A DNA stretch of 64,000 nucleotides, taken from the NCBI GenBank assembly GCA_022836615.1, contig MU405311.1, positions 81,561-145,560 of the forward strand, given 5' to 3'. Every line of letters starts with the position of its first letter. Position 1 is the stretch's first letter. The translations under genes and the position numbers were made by a program. The DNA is from Annulohypoxylon bovei var. microspora (Eukaryota > Ascomycota > Sordariomycetes > Xylariales > Hypoxylaceae). Below the pieces are notes generated by a model. It worked only from the letters and a program-made list of their open reading frames with translations, ran no database searches and was not told the DNA's origin. This document shows, piece by piece, positions 11,028 through 23,839 of this stretch.

Positions 11028-11678
11028 CCATGAACTTGAATGAGAAGTTACACTGTGAGCAAACATTATATGGTGGTTTGGCAAGAGAGTGGTTTATCGA
11101 TAGGAGTTCCAACCAATCAGAGAAGCCCACTCCGAAATATACTATTGAAAGTGGAGCACTATTGAAATAGCTCAACTCTATAAAATAAAAAAGCATGTAT
11201 TGCCGGCCTACGCGTTAGGTCTCAGGCCCTAGAGTCTTTGCGATGAGAATATCGCATGGTTGGCATGGCTGGCATGGTCTAAGCTATAGACAGTACGTAA
11301 TAGTAACAATACGATCTATGGGGCGACACATGGAATATGTGAAGAGACTTAACATTGAGAATTGAGATATAAATCAGGGCATAACATTAGCGTACTTGGT
11401 ACTTAGAATGAAATCACCGCAGAATAGAATTATTCTAGAACACAGGTTTACGTGAAGCACGATTTAGGTATTGTGAACAGTTCCCGATAACGGAATTGAA
11501 ACCATCGTTCATTATGTTTGAGGTTACATACAGACCTCGAAAAGGTAACGCAACGCCTTGCAGCAAAATGCATGGGATATCATAGCCTTCCTAACGCCTT
11601 ATTATGCTCCATGCCGTACCGCGCCGTATTGCGCAATGCATGGGTTAATATTGATACAAGTTACAATTTCTCACCCCC
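11028..11678. other. Intergenic, upstream of the tRNA
   Basis: AT-rich DNA that holds the 5' flank of tRNA-His and the 3' flank of TFC3. No coding region was seen. Confidence 0.5.
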
Positions 11679-14600
11679 TTAGCCCTGAGAAACGACCTTC
11701 CCTGGAACATCCCGCGCCAGTGTTCCTACGACTAGCCACCACCACTCTCCCACCGTTGCACTTTTCTCCGAGCCTAGGCGCTGTAAGATGCCCAGCCTAT
11801 CAGCCCAGTCCATGATCAGCTTCGCCTCGAACGGTTCGACAAACGGCTTCATAAGCACGCTTGCGGTCTGTGGTGTCAAAGGTCCCTTAGTCGCCAACCC
11901 CAAAGTCGTCATGCTAAGATACGTAATCCAGCGGCCTTTGTTGAGGTTTCCGAAGAAATCGACCCAGATGGGTATCTCGTCTCGAGGGCCTTTCTGAGGT
12001 GGATCCATGCGCATTGCTTGTCTAAGGACAGGGAGGTCCTCATCAAACATATAGGTCTCCGTAGGCAACAATTTGACGTTGAAGTGATAGTAACTTTTCG
12101 GGAACGTTCTACCGTCGTAATTGCCGGGCTCGAACCCAAAAGGAATATCGGGAACACCAATGCCTTCTACACGAATACGGCCATGAGCTTGAAGGTTAAT
12201 GATTGCCATAATTGTACCATCGTTGGCAAGATATGGTACAACATACTCCTCGCCCTTGCGGAAAGTCTGATCTAGCGATGCTTTGAAGTTGACAGCCTGG
12301 ATGAATTTCTCGACTGTGGGGGCCTTCTCAAGTTGCTTCGCAAAGACCCCGTGCAGCCTCAAAGCTTGGCCAAGTATCTTGCCTTTGCTTCTTGCCGCTA
12401 TTCGTTCCGACGTGAGCCGATCGACAACCTTCTTAAGTAGCTTATTCGTTTCGGCCTCGTTTCTACCACTCAGTTTCAGGAGCTTTGCGCGGATTCCCTC
12501 TGGCATCTTGGAATCCGTTATCGGCGTAATACACAAGGAGCGGACCCACGATCTCGCGCGACTTATGAGCTCTTCTTCAGCTGTGGCTTTCCGGTTGAGA
12601 GGGACGGTGATAGGCTTGCTGGAGGTCGCTTCAACTCGGGAATATACCGAAGTTATGCTCTGAAACCATGTCTCTCTCCAATCTCGAATCTCGTTTACTT
12701 GGTCCTCGAGGAAATGTGTTTTCTCCAGAGCACGGCGAGACTCGGGAAGGATCACATTCTCGTGGGTCTCGAGTTTAGTTGCCCAGATGACTAGTGATCT
12801 CCAATCGTATGAGTCGAGGTCGTCGTAATTGAGAGGCTGGACTTCTCCAGCCTCGTACGCCTCTATAAACGATGATTGAAATTTCTTCATTAAAGCATCG
12901 ATGTATGTCTTGCGTTCCCTGCTAACTCTAGGCCAGAACTTCCTCAAGAACGAGTGAGAGTATTGAGGAAATGTCTTGAGGATTAAACCAATGTCTACCT
13001 TCTTTTCCACACCTCCTAGAAGGGTTTTGAAGACCACGAACGCGGCTATTAAGTCGGTTTCGCCGTTAAGACCAAGCTTATCCTCGTTGGGTGCCGGTCT
13101 GTTCACACGTCCTCGATGCAGAATAGGAATCGTTCTAAACTGCCTCGTTTTGTATTGTATTTCTACCCGGGGCATCACAGCTGGTTGGGCCTTCCTTGGG
13201 GTTTTTGTTGCCTTTGGTTTGGACTTTTCCTTAGACGGCGACTCGTTATTCGAGTCCCTTCTTGGCCTACCCCTGTTGCGACGGACAGGGGTTGGCAACC
13301 CAGCACTCTCATCATCAGGCGGCGAGTTCTTGATGTCGTCTGGGATATTCTCGACGGTATACTGGGTTTTGTGCGGCCATTCGAGAGCAACGGGTTTCAT
13401 GTTCGCTCTTGAAATATCAGGAGAAAGGGACACAAATATGTAATCGAACTCAGGTGCGATCGATCCGTGCAAGAGGATTTGAGATCCGTCGGGTGATTTC
13501 TCCCATTCCTCGATAACGCTCACCTCTCGTAGAAATTTCCCATACAAGGGATCTGCCCAGGAGTTAAACTGAAATCTTCCGCGGAAAGTTTTGATAATAT
13601 CCCCGGCGCATTGTGGCAAATTTTCCCGCATAAACCACTTAGTGCTTGGCATGTTCCCAAGCAACGTGAAGCTCGAGTTCTCTTCGAAAAAGCTAGATGA
13701 TAACCAAGGCCAGTGGCCTGGTATCTCGCTCTGAATCGCTTTACGTTTCGCAAACTTTGTACTGGCTTCATCCGAGACGGCGTTCGAGTCCTCATCCGCA
13801 ATATTATCATGTTGCGCATCAATCATATTCGTATCCTCGTCTTCATCCTCGGATATTAAGTCATCGGGCACAAACGATGTAGAAATCGACGGCTTGACGA
13901 ATCGGTTTACTATCATTGATTTGTGCTGTTCTGCCGTGCCATTGAAGATCGATTCATTACCGAGTTCTTCATCGCCGCCACCTAGAGAACTATGATCCCA
14001 AACAATTGACTCTAACGACTTCGCGGGTTTATCTTTCGAAGTTTTGCTAGTGGCCTTCGGCTTGCTAGAACGTCGCCGAGCCGAAACCAGCGCATTTTCG
14101 CGAGTAGTTCGAAATGAAGATAAAATCGAATCAATGTCAGGCTGCAATGAAGTAGCCTCTTGGGGCAAAGCTGACCATGTTCCGGTTTGGAAATCTTGAA
14201 GGCAAGCAGATTTCTGATTCCATTTCTCGCTTGGGTTTTGTTTCTGGTTCCATATGTATTTTGCAACTTTCCCAGCTTCCCAATATTCACGGTGATCACG
14301 GTGATCGCCTCGTTTCCGAGGTTTGGAGACACTCGACGACTTGGTAGTAGTGGAAGCGTCAACGCGGATCCTCTTGGTAGGGGCAGCGTCTATCATTCCA
14401 TCTTCTTCAAAGGGTCGCTTCAAGTTAGTTGCATGTGTGGCGACATCAACCATGACATGCGCTGGGTACTGTAGAACTTCGACATCCTCAGTTATGCTTG
14501 ACTTTCGAGGACGATTCTGAGCATCGCTTGGTCGCGAAGTATCTCTATGTCGTGACGCGAGTGCGTCAAACAGTTCGCCTTCTTCCTGCGACAACGAAAA

Positions 14601-17600
14601 TATTTCCGGGATATACGGCTCCGGAAACATCTCTCTCATCTTCTCCTTGATGACAACTACTTTGGGTTCAGCCGCTAATTTTGCCGGATCAGTCTCGGGG
14701 GTACTATTTGCGAGTACGCAGCATTCCTCGAGCTTGCCCTTCTCATTGAGGAAGCAGAAGTGCACCTGCGCTAGTGTGCTAGCTTTCTCCATTCTGTTCA
14801 CCACATTCTGACAGACTTTCCAGTCGGGAGGCTCTATGTCATGATGTCTTTTAGCCCAGACAGAAACCATAGCCTGGTATAAAGACCGTTGACCGGGGAA
14901 TACGCCGTCGTTATTGTCAAGCAAATGCTGGATAATATTCTTAGTACGATCCCTGCGTAATGTACCGACAGTAGGGTTATGTCTTTTGAGGGTTTTCTTT
15001 AGGGTAGATTTCTGGTTCGGCTGCATAGCCTCTTTGCTCGAGTGATTGATAATTGACGCGCCTTGGCTGTCTCTTACGGCACTTGCATTGCCGGAGTGGT
15101 TGGTGGCTGGGGATTGGGTACCTGTTTCTAGGCTTCCGGCCACTGTAGATTTCAGTGAAGAGGGCCTTGAATCGACACTACGTGATTCCAGCGCACTATT
15201 CAAGTCTTCCACTTGACGTATATAAAAGGGGTCAAGCCCGACATACGTATCAGGCTTCTCCTTAGATTTATCTTTACGGTTTCGAACCGACGATGTAGCA
15301 TGAGTATCAGTTTTCGCTCCGTGGTTCTTCGATAGAGAAGCCATGTCTTGTTCTTCTCGTATATTTAAGTTAGGTACGGCGCCTTGCTCATTGGCTCTGG
15401 AGAGTCTCTTGTCTTTTGCCTGGGGTGATGCTTGGTTTGTCTGACGCAGCTGGGGGGCCATGGCATATGTGCTAGGCGGTGCAACCTGGCCATTTCCTCG
15501 GCGCCTTCGATGGTCTACAATATCATAGGCTTCTAAATCTTGTAGGGTGACAGAGCCTCTGATAGATTTCGCGTCAGACAAGTCCTCGGTAAATTGGCTA
15601 GGTATGACAGTCTCACTAGGACGAGTACGTTTGGAAGGCAGGATGCGACGCCCACCAACTTTGAGGTTATTCTGATTCGCACTGCGATCCAAACTTTGCC
15701 GTTGTGACGAACCTCGGGTTCGGCCCTGCCTCTGGTCGTCAGGTATATCTGATGGCTCTGACTGAAGTATAGGTTTAGGCTTTGGGAGTTGTCGAGGGCG
15801 CTTGGGTGGAGGTATAGGTGGCGGGACGAAGGTAAGATTGCAAGCTGAATGGGATTTGTTAAGATGATATTCTAAACCGTTCGAATTCTTCCAGCTGTTG
15901 CCGCACTTGTCACACCGATATTCCGATTTGCCACCACGTCCTGCCTTCCGTTTGGGCTGTATAGGCGCTACTTCCGATGATACAGTAGAATCACCTTGAG
16001 CTACATGCTGGGACGGGCTTTGGCTTGAATCTGCAGGAGGCGAGGGTCCTGCTTGGAGTAAAGAAGCATCCTCATTAGTCGCATGGCGTGTTAGAAACAA
16101 CGGATCTTTGAGTGCATCGTGTCTGAATGCTAGAACAAGTGATTTTTTTCGTCGTCCCTTCTTTCCAGGAGGATCTAGCATATTGTCCGGTTCACGGTAA
16201 ACACCAGGCGATCTAGAAGGGCGAGGTGGAGACGGAGGCGGAGGCGGAGGTGGTGGCGGTAGCGGTAGCGGTAGTGAAGGAGGAGCAACTGGCAATTCCG
16301 AGCTATGGATTTGCTGCTGCGGGATTGTCATAGAAACCGCCTCAGACTCGTTTCTTTGTAAATCTGTTTCCTGGTTATCTGTAGGTTTCTCTTCTTCTCC
16401 CACGTCTACCGACGGGGGTTCCTCTATCCTAGGCATCTTGCTAGGATTCCCACGACTACCACCGCGTGATTCTCGGCCAGGCTCGTCATCTACGAGCCTT
16501 TTCCGCTTCCCTCCCCACTTTAGAGTGGTTTTTTGTACGGTACGATTGAGATGATAAAATGAGGACGCGTGTATCTTTGCAATTTTAGATAGTTGGGGTT
16601 GTGAAAATGCGTAGCTACTTGCCGGAACAACCGAATTTTGTTGTGAGGTATCCTCATCTAGAACTGGTTCAGTAGTTGTTTCCTCCTGATTTTGAATTCC
16701 GTCTTCTTTTTCAAGTTCCGCAGAAGGACCAGCTTTGTTGTTACTCGTGTAAAACTGGTAGGTCATCGTCTTCCCCAAACGAGTAAGCTCCGAGGTGACG
16801 TCTAGATGTTTTAAATGGTCAGGTTGCGAATTAGGTTGTGATAATACCGCGGTCAGTGCGGCGATATATTTGCGGTAAGTGCTTCCTAATGTCAAGCGAC
16901 CGACCTTTGCATTTGAGGATCCGTTCGGGCCGGCCCTCTCAATTATTTTGAATGTTGTGTTGACTACGGGTTCGTATGGAGTCCACAGCGATGGTGTTGG
17001 GTCTTCATGGCTTATTAGCTCGGGTGGTTGTTCGTTTTTCGGGACCTTTGTTTTCGCTTGTGTATGGGGACTAGGTTGAATATCCTTGCCCTTGTTATAT
17101 CTGGCTCGAGATGCTTGGCCTCTCTTTCCCAGACGTGCAGAGGGGACTTGGATATGAGCACTCGGCGTAGTCCGAAAGACTCTCCATTCCTCGGCTGTCG
17201 GTTCCCTAATAAACTTAGTGCAGTCCTTGAAGAGTCTCTGACCGTTGGCGAAACGTGCGGCCACAAACGTCGCTGCACCAATGTTGGTAAACCATCGTGA
17301 TGTCTTTGCTAGTGCTCTCATCTGAGGCACAGCCCTAGTATCCAGCTTAGTTCGCATATCGCAGTACCGCATAACCCCCCATGCTTTGAGAACAGCGTTG
17401 AAAGCTTGTGCAATGGCTATGTAGTCAAGTCTCTCGCTGTTCCAGCAAGCACTAAACGGAACGGGGGCAAGATCTTTAGTCAAGGCCTCCTTTGACACGT
17501 CGATCTTATCAAAATTAAGACCATCGCGACCCTGCTTCGCGCTCTCGGCAAACTGAGCAAGCCATAACTTGCTAGAGCGACATCCGCGAAGAATTATAGG

Positions 17601-18387
17601 TTGTTTAATGATATACCCTTTTTTTGCTAGAGAGTCCGTGCGGGTGGGAAGAGAGCGCTTGTCCTGGCCGGATAATCGAACTAGATCTCCTTGGAGGATA
17701 CCATTTTCTCTCATGGATGCAATGTCAACGAGCGCCTTCCATTCAAATAATGGTATCCTCTTGCTATCTGGGCTATGTCCAGCAAGCGTTTTCCATTGGC
17801 GCTCCTCGGAAACATGAAGACGAGGTCTAGACTTCTGTGTAACTTCGTCCAGGTCTTGTGGGTGCTTTGAGTGACGGCGCTTATCCTTTACTGGAGTGGC
17901 GGTTTTATTATCGGTTGGTTTGACATCGTCCGCGGAAGGCTCAGGATCTTCCTCTTCTGGAAGAGCCAAGATCTCATTTAATGAGAGATGATTGAGTTTT
18001 CTGTTCGCACCTACGAAGACATCCGACCTTGCCACCAGCCACCCCCAGACTTTTGCAGCTACAGAAAGGTCGTAATGGCTAGTATTTTGTTGACTGTGAG
18101 ATTCATGGTCAGAAATAGCACTGTTTCCATTGTCGTCGCCCAGCGCATGGCTTTCATCACCATGTGCTCCGGAGGGATTGTCCGTCTCATTTTGATCATC
18201 GCTGTAGAAAGATTCTATCTTCTTCAACAAAGTAGAGACGGAACATCCTAGTAATTGAATAAGTATGCTTGGATTCAATGTAGTCGATGTAACAGCGACA
18301 TATTAGTTGCTCACCTCGAACGCCAGAGAAGGCGATCTCAATTAAGAGTGCGTCAATCAATTCTTCGATGTCCACGTCTAGTTCCAT
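11679..18387 (-). CDS. TFC3: TFIIIC B-block-binding subunit (Tfc3)
   Basis: Exon 1 (18387-18315) and one very long exon (18247-11679), separated by a 67-bp intron (18248-18314, phase 1), encode 2213 aa. The start MELDVDIEELIDALLIEIAFSG joins to CSVSTLLKKIESFY, the family's N-terminal helix pair. A B-block-type winged-helix region lies around residues 180-240 (ILQGDLVRLSGQDKRSLPTR). The C-terminus has TVGEWWWLVVGTLARD, as in fungal Tfc3 homologues. Between them are long disordered segments, a proline run near residue 690 and a C2H2-like finger near residue 800 (YRCDKCGNSWK...H....H). The protein would recognise the B box of tRNA genes and recruit TFIIIB for Pol III. It is about twice the length of yeast Tfc3, which is usual for filamentous fungi as far as I recall. 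No frame break was found. Confidence 0.9.
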
Positions 18388-19491
18388 CTTGGAAGTCGAT
18401 GTTCGAAGTAGAAGTTTGAATGAGGAGAAATAAAGAAATGGATAAAAATGGCGATAAAATTTTAGGCGCTAAAAGGATCGAACCAAAGTGCTTCAGAAAG
18501 TTGACTTGAGGATGCGCACGATGTTTGGTTCTAAATTGAGAATGGGAGTGAGATTGATTTTTTAGTGAGGGAAGAGGGGGAAGTTGAGATTTTGTGGGGT
18601 AAATTTGTCAGACCAAAGGATAACTGGTTGGCAAACCTAAATTCTCCCGCCACTGGTAGCTGCGACGCTTTTTAAGGCTAAATATCGGTTAAATCTAATA
18701 ATCATCTTATGTAAGGAATACAAATGTGTCCTTCAATTGTCCAGTCAAAGAAAACCCATGTCTGATTCAATGGTGTATCATGTTTTTAAGAAGACAATAA
18801 CAACTATCGGTACCTAGCAACCTACTAGGTATGTATTAAATTACAGCCATGGTACTCGCAAGGGAGATAGGTTACGCTGAGCTTTCCAGGTAGGTGTGCG
18901 CAGATACCCTCTTCCCCTTAAAATAAATTAGTGGAAGAGAGCATAATGATTCGCCTCCTATAAGAGGGCAAATATTAGTGGCCATCGACACTCAAGAGTC
19001 TCAAGTTTCCCTTCGAACAATCTCAAAATCCCTGAAACCATCAATAAGTATTCTATAATCTAGCAATATATATCGCGAGAGTATTCAACATTTATCAATT
19101 CAGAATAATTGTCGGGAAATAGCTCCACCCTACGTATCATCCAATGCACGTATATCAACTGTATCTAAGCCTGGATTCAGGGTGCTTCTAATACAGACTG
19201 TTTTATTCGCAAATCGGTCACTTTTCTTTGCACACACCAGCTCCTATCTCTTAGTGTACCGCAAGAGGTTCTCTAACTACCTACTACGGATGCTTCCAAA
19301 TCTTCTGTGTTACCATCATCTGGTATAGATGTCGTCAAACAACAAACATCTGCCAATCCCTGATAAAGCCACCCACGGGATTTTCGTCCTAGTCTTCAAT
19401 TATTTATATAAATGTGTCGGCACTAGTCTCATTTCGCAAGCCCCTTGAACTCCTATGGTATGCTAACTCGCTATTTTCCCATCGCAATGCT
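18388..19491. other. Intergenic, upstream of TFC3
   Basis: The TFC3 promoter and the downstream flank of POL31. TAGGTA-type motifs occur near 18809-18835. No gene was supported. Confidence 0.5.
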
Positions 19492-21186
19492 CTAAACTGC
19501 GACAATCTTGACTTTCGTAACGTCTAGGGTCTCCATATCTACTAGCACTATCTCCTGCGTGGCCGAGAAAGACGGCACGGCGACGAGTCGCACGGCTTGT
19601 CCGTCTATGCCGTGGATGATCTTAGTGCCGAACTCAGGCTGGCAGCCCACGAAGTAGAGATGTGGACATGTCTGCATAACGAACGGATCATCGTCCTGGA
19701 ATGGATAGCTCCCTAGTATGAATTGTTAGCATAGCACGGCATGAATAGGGGTCGTTGACTTACATAGAGTGTCTGGTGCTGTCGGCGCACAGCATCGCCA
19801 CCTGCACATAGCCTCCATCATACCCAGGCGGTCGTCACTACCGACGTATTTGAATATGTCGTCTACATTCTGCCCACCAGTTCCTAAGACCCTCCAGCCG
19901 TCTATCTCCCCCTCCCACGGGTTTGTTACCGTGTCGAACCAACCCACCTCAGAGGACGTCGGTTGAGCCGTATATGGTCTTGAGTGGGGGAACATGGCTG
20001 GGTGTATCGATTGCTGCGGGTAACTAGCGTTCGCGGGATCCTGTGCGCCGGGTAATAAAGTAACCGGCATTGTGGGCAATAATGTTGAGAGGAATTCGTC
20101 TAAGAGTTGTGATGGTAAAGCGTTATATGCGGCGCTATCATATCCGTATTTCTTCTGAGCCTTCTTCTCGGTCATATCCTCGTCTGCCGCTCCTCTCTCT
20201 TGAAGAGAAATCGAATTTCCGGCGATGATCAACCGGCTTATTTGAGAGAGTTCCTGCTGGGCTGCAGGATCTAGAGACTCGCCTAGCAAAAATTCCAATA
20301 GCAGATTAAGCTCAATAGCATGTGATGCGTCGCTACCGGAGAACCCCAGACCAGAAACAATTGCTATTTTACCTCCACTGCCCTTGGGTTGGACATCAGT
20401 CATATCGGCATCCTCGCTCTTTGGCTTAGCTTCGCCCCCCTTTATGCTGCCACCTGTGGCCGGCGCCTTAGATAAAGCCCAGCGATCCGGTTGCGGAGGT
20501 AGATCTGGGAACTTCAAGTCCATGACTTCTAGCTCGCCGTTCGCATTCTCGGTGCCCATGGCAGCCATGATGCAGCCGGTGACGAGAATAACCGAGTCTA
20601 AAACATCACCCACGAGGCGTATTCGGCCAGACTCGTCCTCAAGCGTGACAGCATCGGAACCATCCTCCGAGTAGTACTTTTTATTCGAGATGGGGGCTGA
20701 CAGCCATCGCTAAAAATAGAGCAGAAATATTAGACAGATTCATAAAAGGACATTTAGCTGCTCAAATACGTACATCCTTAGAGACGTCCTCAAGAATATT
20801 CGGCTTTAGGGGCATATCCATGTAGACAGTACCAATAACCCAGCACAGCTCACCCTGCCGAATATCAAGTACTCGCTCGGCTCGTTTTACAGTCTCGTCC
20901 CCGATGATCTTGCCATCCCACGCATCAGTTGCTAGCTGCTCGACGGCAGGCTTGATCTTGGTAAGTCTCAGGAAGTACATATCAGCAAACTGTTGCTTAT
21001 ATGGTTTATCCTTGTCAAGCCTAAAGGAGTGCAGCGGTTTGTAATTCGAAGATGCTCTTTCGAGCTCATCCTCCGGCTTGCCCCTGTGAATGGTTAGTAG
21101 GTATAATCGGATATACTTATCAAGGATAATTGAACTTACGAAGGCTTCCGGAGCAAGTTTCCGGGGATATCATCTAGTGAAGTCAT
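19492..21186 (-). CDS. POL31: DNA polymerase delta subunit 2 (B-subunit)
   Basis: Four exons: 21186-21140, 21083-20774, 20709-19764 and 19712-19492, with introns of 56, 64 and 51 bp, give 507 aa. Exon 2 has YKPLHSFRLDKDKPYKQQFADMYFLRL and CWVIGTVYMDMPLKPNIL, characteristic of the POLD2/Cdc1/Pol31 N-terminus and OB fold. Exon 3 has GRIRLVGDVL, VTGCIMAAMG, the GKIAIVSGLGFSG start of the inactive calcineurin-like phosphoesterase domain, and TLLPGAQDPANASYPQQ. Exon 4 ends with CPHLYFVGCQPEFGTK. The subunit bridges the Pol delta catalytic chain to Pol32/Cdc27 at the replication fork and also serves Pol zeta. Two ACGCGT (MCB-like) sites at 21281 and 21301 lie about 95-120 bp upstream of the ATG. 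It is divergent from YTM1. Confidence 0.95.
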
Positions 21187-21630
21187 TATGAAAATACTTC
21201 ATTGACATCCTTGTCGATCTTGGAAAAAAAGAAATTGAGAGGGTGAGCGGTATAGAATTCTGAAAAGGTGCACTGAAAAGACGCGTTCACAAGAACGAAG
21301 ACGCGTTTTGGCGTTAATTGACTGTGGCTGCCGTTTCTAAAGTGGCTTATGTGCCCACTCCGAATCACAGATGCTTTGATTGGCTAAGACCCCTGTATCG
21401 TGGGGTAAAGCTACTACCCTGGACTCCCTGGAAGGTTGGATGGGATTTTTCAATGCTATGCTATCGATAAGAAAAAAAAGTTCCTACCTAGTAGTCAACT
21501 TCGAAATTCCCAGCCAAAATTGACAGCATTGGGTAATACCTTCAAGACGAACCATTACGATATCACATTTTGAGATTGAATAATTGGCATTGCCTAGCAA
21601 TCCTAGAGCGTCCTACCGTACAACATCAGC
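21187..21630. promoter_or_regulatory. Bidirectional POL31/YTM1 promoter with paired ACGCGT sites
   Basis: The 444-bp spacer between the two divergent start codons contains ACGCGT at 21281-21286 and 21301-21306, spaced exactly 20 bp apart on the POL31-proximal side. ACGCGT is the Mlu I cell-cycle box bound by MBF-type factors that drive G1/S genes in yeasts. Binding here is inferred from sequence and neighbour only. Confidence 0.5.
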
Positions 21631-23106
21631 ATGGACGCGTCCATAAGCCAGCCCTCCGGGGCCCCGGAGCCGCAGCAGATCCGGGTCAACTTCACGACGA
21701 CGTCCCCCGACCTGCAACTCCCAGAAGGTCGAACCCAGCTGCTCGTGCCCGCGGACATAAAACGATACGGCCTCTCCCGCGTCCTCAACTCAGAGTCTAT
21801 GCTCGCCACGCCCACGCCTATCCCCTTCGACTTCCTGGTCAACGGCAGCTTCCTGCGCACCTCGCTCGAGGACTACCTGCGGACGCACGGCCTGTCCGCC
21901 GAGTCCGCCGTCACCCTGCAGTACGTGCGCAGCCTGGTGCCGCCCGCGTACCAGGCCAGCTTCGAGCACGACGACTGGGTCGCCGACGTCGATGTGTTGT
22001 CTGCGAGCTCGCGCGCCGGCCTCTGGAGCGGCGCCAAGTTCTCCACGGGCCAGGACCGCATCCTGACCGCGTCGTACGACGGCCTGCTGCGCGTGTGGAG
22101 CAGCGCGGGGAACGTAATCGCGACGTCGCCGTCCGGCAGCCAGGGCGGGCATAGCGCCACCGTCAAGTCGGCCAAGTTCCTGTCCGCGTCGCTAGTCGCG
22201 TCCGCGGGGCTCGACCGCACCGTGCGCGTGTGGAAGTACGCCGAGGCCGACGACCGCCTCTCCGGCACAATGAAGCCATCGCTCGAGCTGTACGGGCACA
22301 AGGCGTGCGTCGAGTCGCTCGACGTCCACGGGCCCACGGGGCGCATCCTCAGCGCCGGCAGCGACGGCACCGTCGGGCTCTGGACGACCTCGAAGACCTC
22401 CGCGCCCGCGGCCCCGGCCTCCCTCCTGCCTGGCGCCAGCACCAACTCGTCCTCGAAGAAGCGCAAGCTGGCGCCCTCGACCGCACCCCAGCGCGGGCCC
22501 CTCTCCCTCATGCAACCGCACACGTCGTCCACCTCCGCCGCGCTGTTCTCCCCCGCCGACCCCACGATAGCCTACACCGCGTCGCAAGACCATACGATCC
22601 GGACGCTGGACCTGACGACGTCCAAGACCGAGAACGTGATCACGACCTCGCACCCCCTACTATCTCTATGCTGGCTTTCGCGCGGGCTGCTCGCGGCCGG
22701 CACCTCGGCGCGGCACATCACGCTAGCAGACCCGCGGGCGGACGCGTCGACGACGTCGGTGATGACGCTGCGCGGGCACCGCAACATGGTGGGGAGCCTT
22801 AGCGCGGCGCCCGACAGCGAGCACGGGCTCGTGTCCGCGTCGCACGACGGCACGTGTCGGATCTGGGACCTGCGGGGCGCGCGCGCGGGCACCCGGGCCG
22901 AGGGCGGCGGCAGCGTGGGTGAGGCTGTGTACGTGATCGAGCGGGAGAGCCAGAGGGGGCAGAAGAGCGGCAGCAAGAGCGACGTGCCAGGGCGGGGTGC
23001 TAAGGTGTTCGGCGTGGCCTGGGATAAGAGCTGGGGGATCGTGAGCGGAGGCGAGGATCGCATGGTGCAGATTAACGGGGGTAGGGACTTGCTCGCGGCG
23101 GATTAG
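21631..23106 (+). CDS. YTM1: Ribosome biogenesis protein Ytm1 (WDR12), WD40
   Basis: A single exon encodes 491 aa. The N-terminal NLE/ubiquitin-like domain (QIRVNFTT through about residue 100, with [17 protein letters not shown] and [19 protein letters not shown]) binds the MIDAS domain of Rea1. It is followed by WD40 repeats with recognisable ends such as [24 protein letters not shown] and TCRIWDLRG. The last repeat region ([24 protein letters not shown]) closes the propeller. Ytm1 forms the Nop7-Erb1-Ytm1 complex and is stripped from pre-60S particles by Rea1. A basic low-complexity insertion with KKRKLAPS lies between blades. The coding DNA is strongly GC-rich compared with neighbouring TFC3 and POL31. 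It shares a short divergent promoter with POL31. Confidence 0.95.
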   Translation: MDASISQPSGAPEPQQIRVNFTTTSPDLQLPEGRTQLLVPADIKRYGLSRVLNSESMLATPTPIPFDFLVNGSFLRTSLEDYLRTHGLSAESAVTLQYVRSLVPPAYQASFEHDDWVADVDVLSASSRAGLWSGAKFSTGQDRILTASYDGLLRVWSSAGNVIATSPSGSQGGHSATVKSAKFLSASLVASAGLDRTVRVWKYAEADDRLSGTMKPSLELYGHKACVESLDVHGPTGRILSAGSDGTVGLWTTSKTSAPAAPASLLPGASTNSSSKKRKLAPSTAPQRGPLSLMQPHTSSTSAALFSPADPTIAYTASQDHTIRTLDLTTSKTENVITTSHPLLSLCWLSRGLLAAGTSARHITLADPRADASTTSVMTLRGHRNMVGSLSAAPDSEHGLVSASHDGTCRIWDLRGARAGTRAEGGGSVGEAVYVIERESQRGQKSGSKSDVPGRGAKVFGVAWDKSWGIVSGGEDRMVQINGGRDLLAAD

Positions 23107-23839
23107 GATCTAGATCGTTGGGGAGGGAGTTGGAAGGGAGGAGAGGTTACTTGCGGCACGAGGATGGCTTGTGGATAGAGAAAATACTTAAGGCATGGTG
23201 AATATACCCACTCGGATTAGATATTTGATGTCTAGTCTATGTATGCATATGTAAACGATTCCATCTATGTATCTCTTGACTGTTATAGATTATTGTCTTG
23301 CATGAAAGTGATAGATGTAGTATATTGATGCTCCTTGCGATGTATACCTGTACCGTATACGCTGTTCAGTCATCGTAAAATGATGTCTAGCAAATAAGGT
23401 ATCTATGCAAGCTTAATTAGACTGTTGCAAGCCTGCTATAACCTCATGATCTATGATTATTGATATATTTTAAATCAACGCACAACTACGTATTCACGGC
23501 CGTGGGATTTGTGCGATATTGCGGAGCAGAATACCAAGTGATCATCGTTTTCTCTCTTGGTAATGGTCTTATAGTACGCAGTACAGTAGCTGCGAATCTA
23601 GTCTATATATATACAACGAACTCAAAGCATGCCTTCTAGAGTTTGATATATCCCTAGCTAGCATTGATAACTAGGTGACCAACGGTTGAATTGACAACCT
23701 TAGACCATTTAATATGCACCTTTATAAATGGCAAGCCGGTTTCCTGGAGAATCAATCCTAAGGTGACCACCCTAAGCCGCCAACAGCACCTATTTAACGT
23801 TGTGAGAGTCATAGGGTATTTATAAAATCCCTACGAGCG
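23107..23839. other. Convergent 3' flanks, no gene
   Basis: AT-rich spacer between the ends of YTM1 (+) and the exonuclease gene (-). Nothing else was recognised. Confidence 0.5.

Noticed and set aside
21790..23063. Several 120-230 codon frames opposite or out of phase with YTM1
   Set aside because: They are composition artefacts of a GC-rich gene with WD40 motifs in the true frame.
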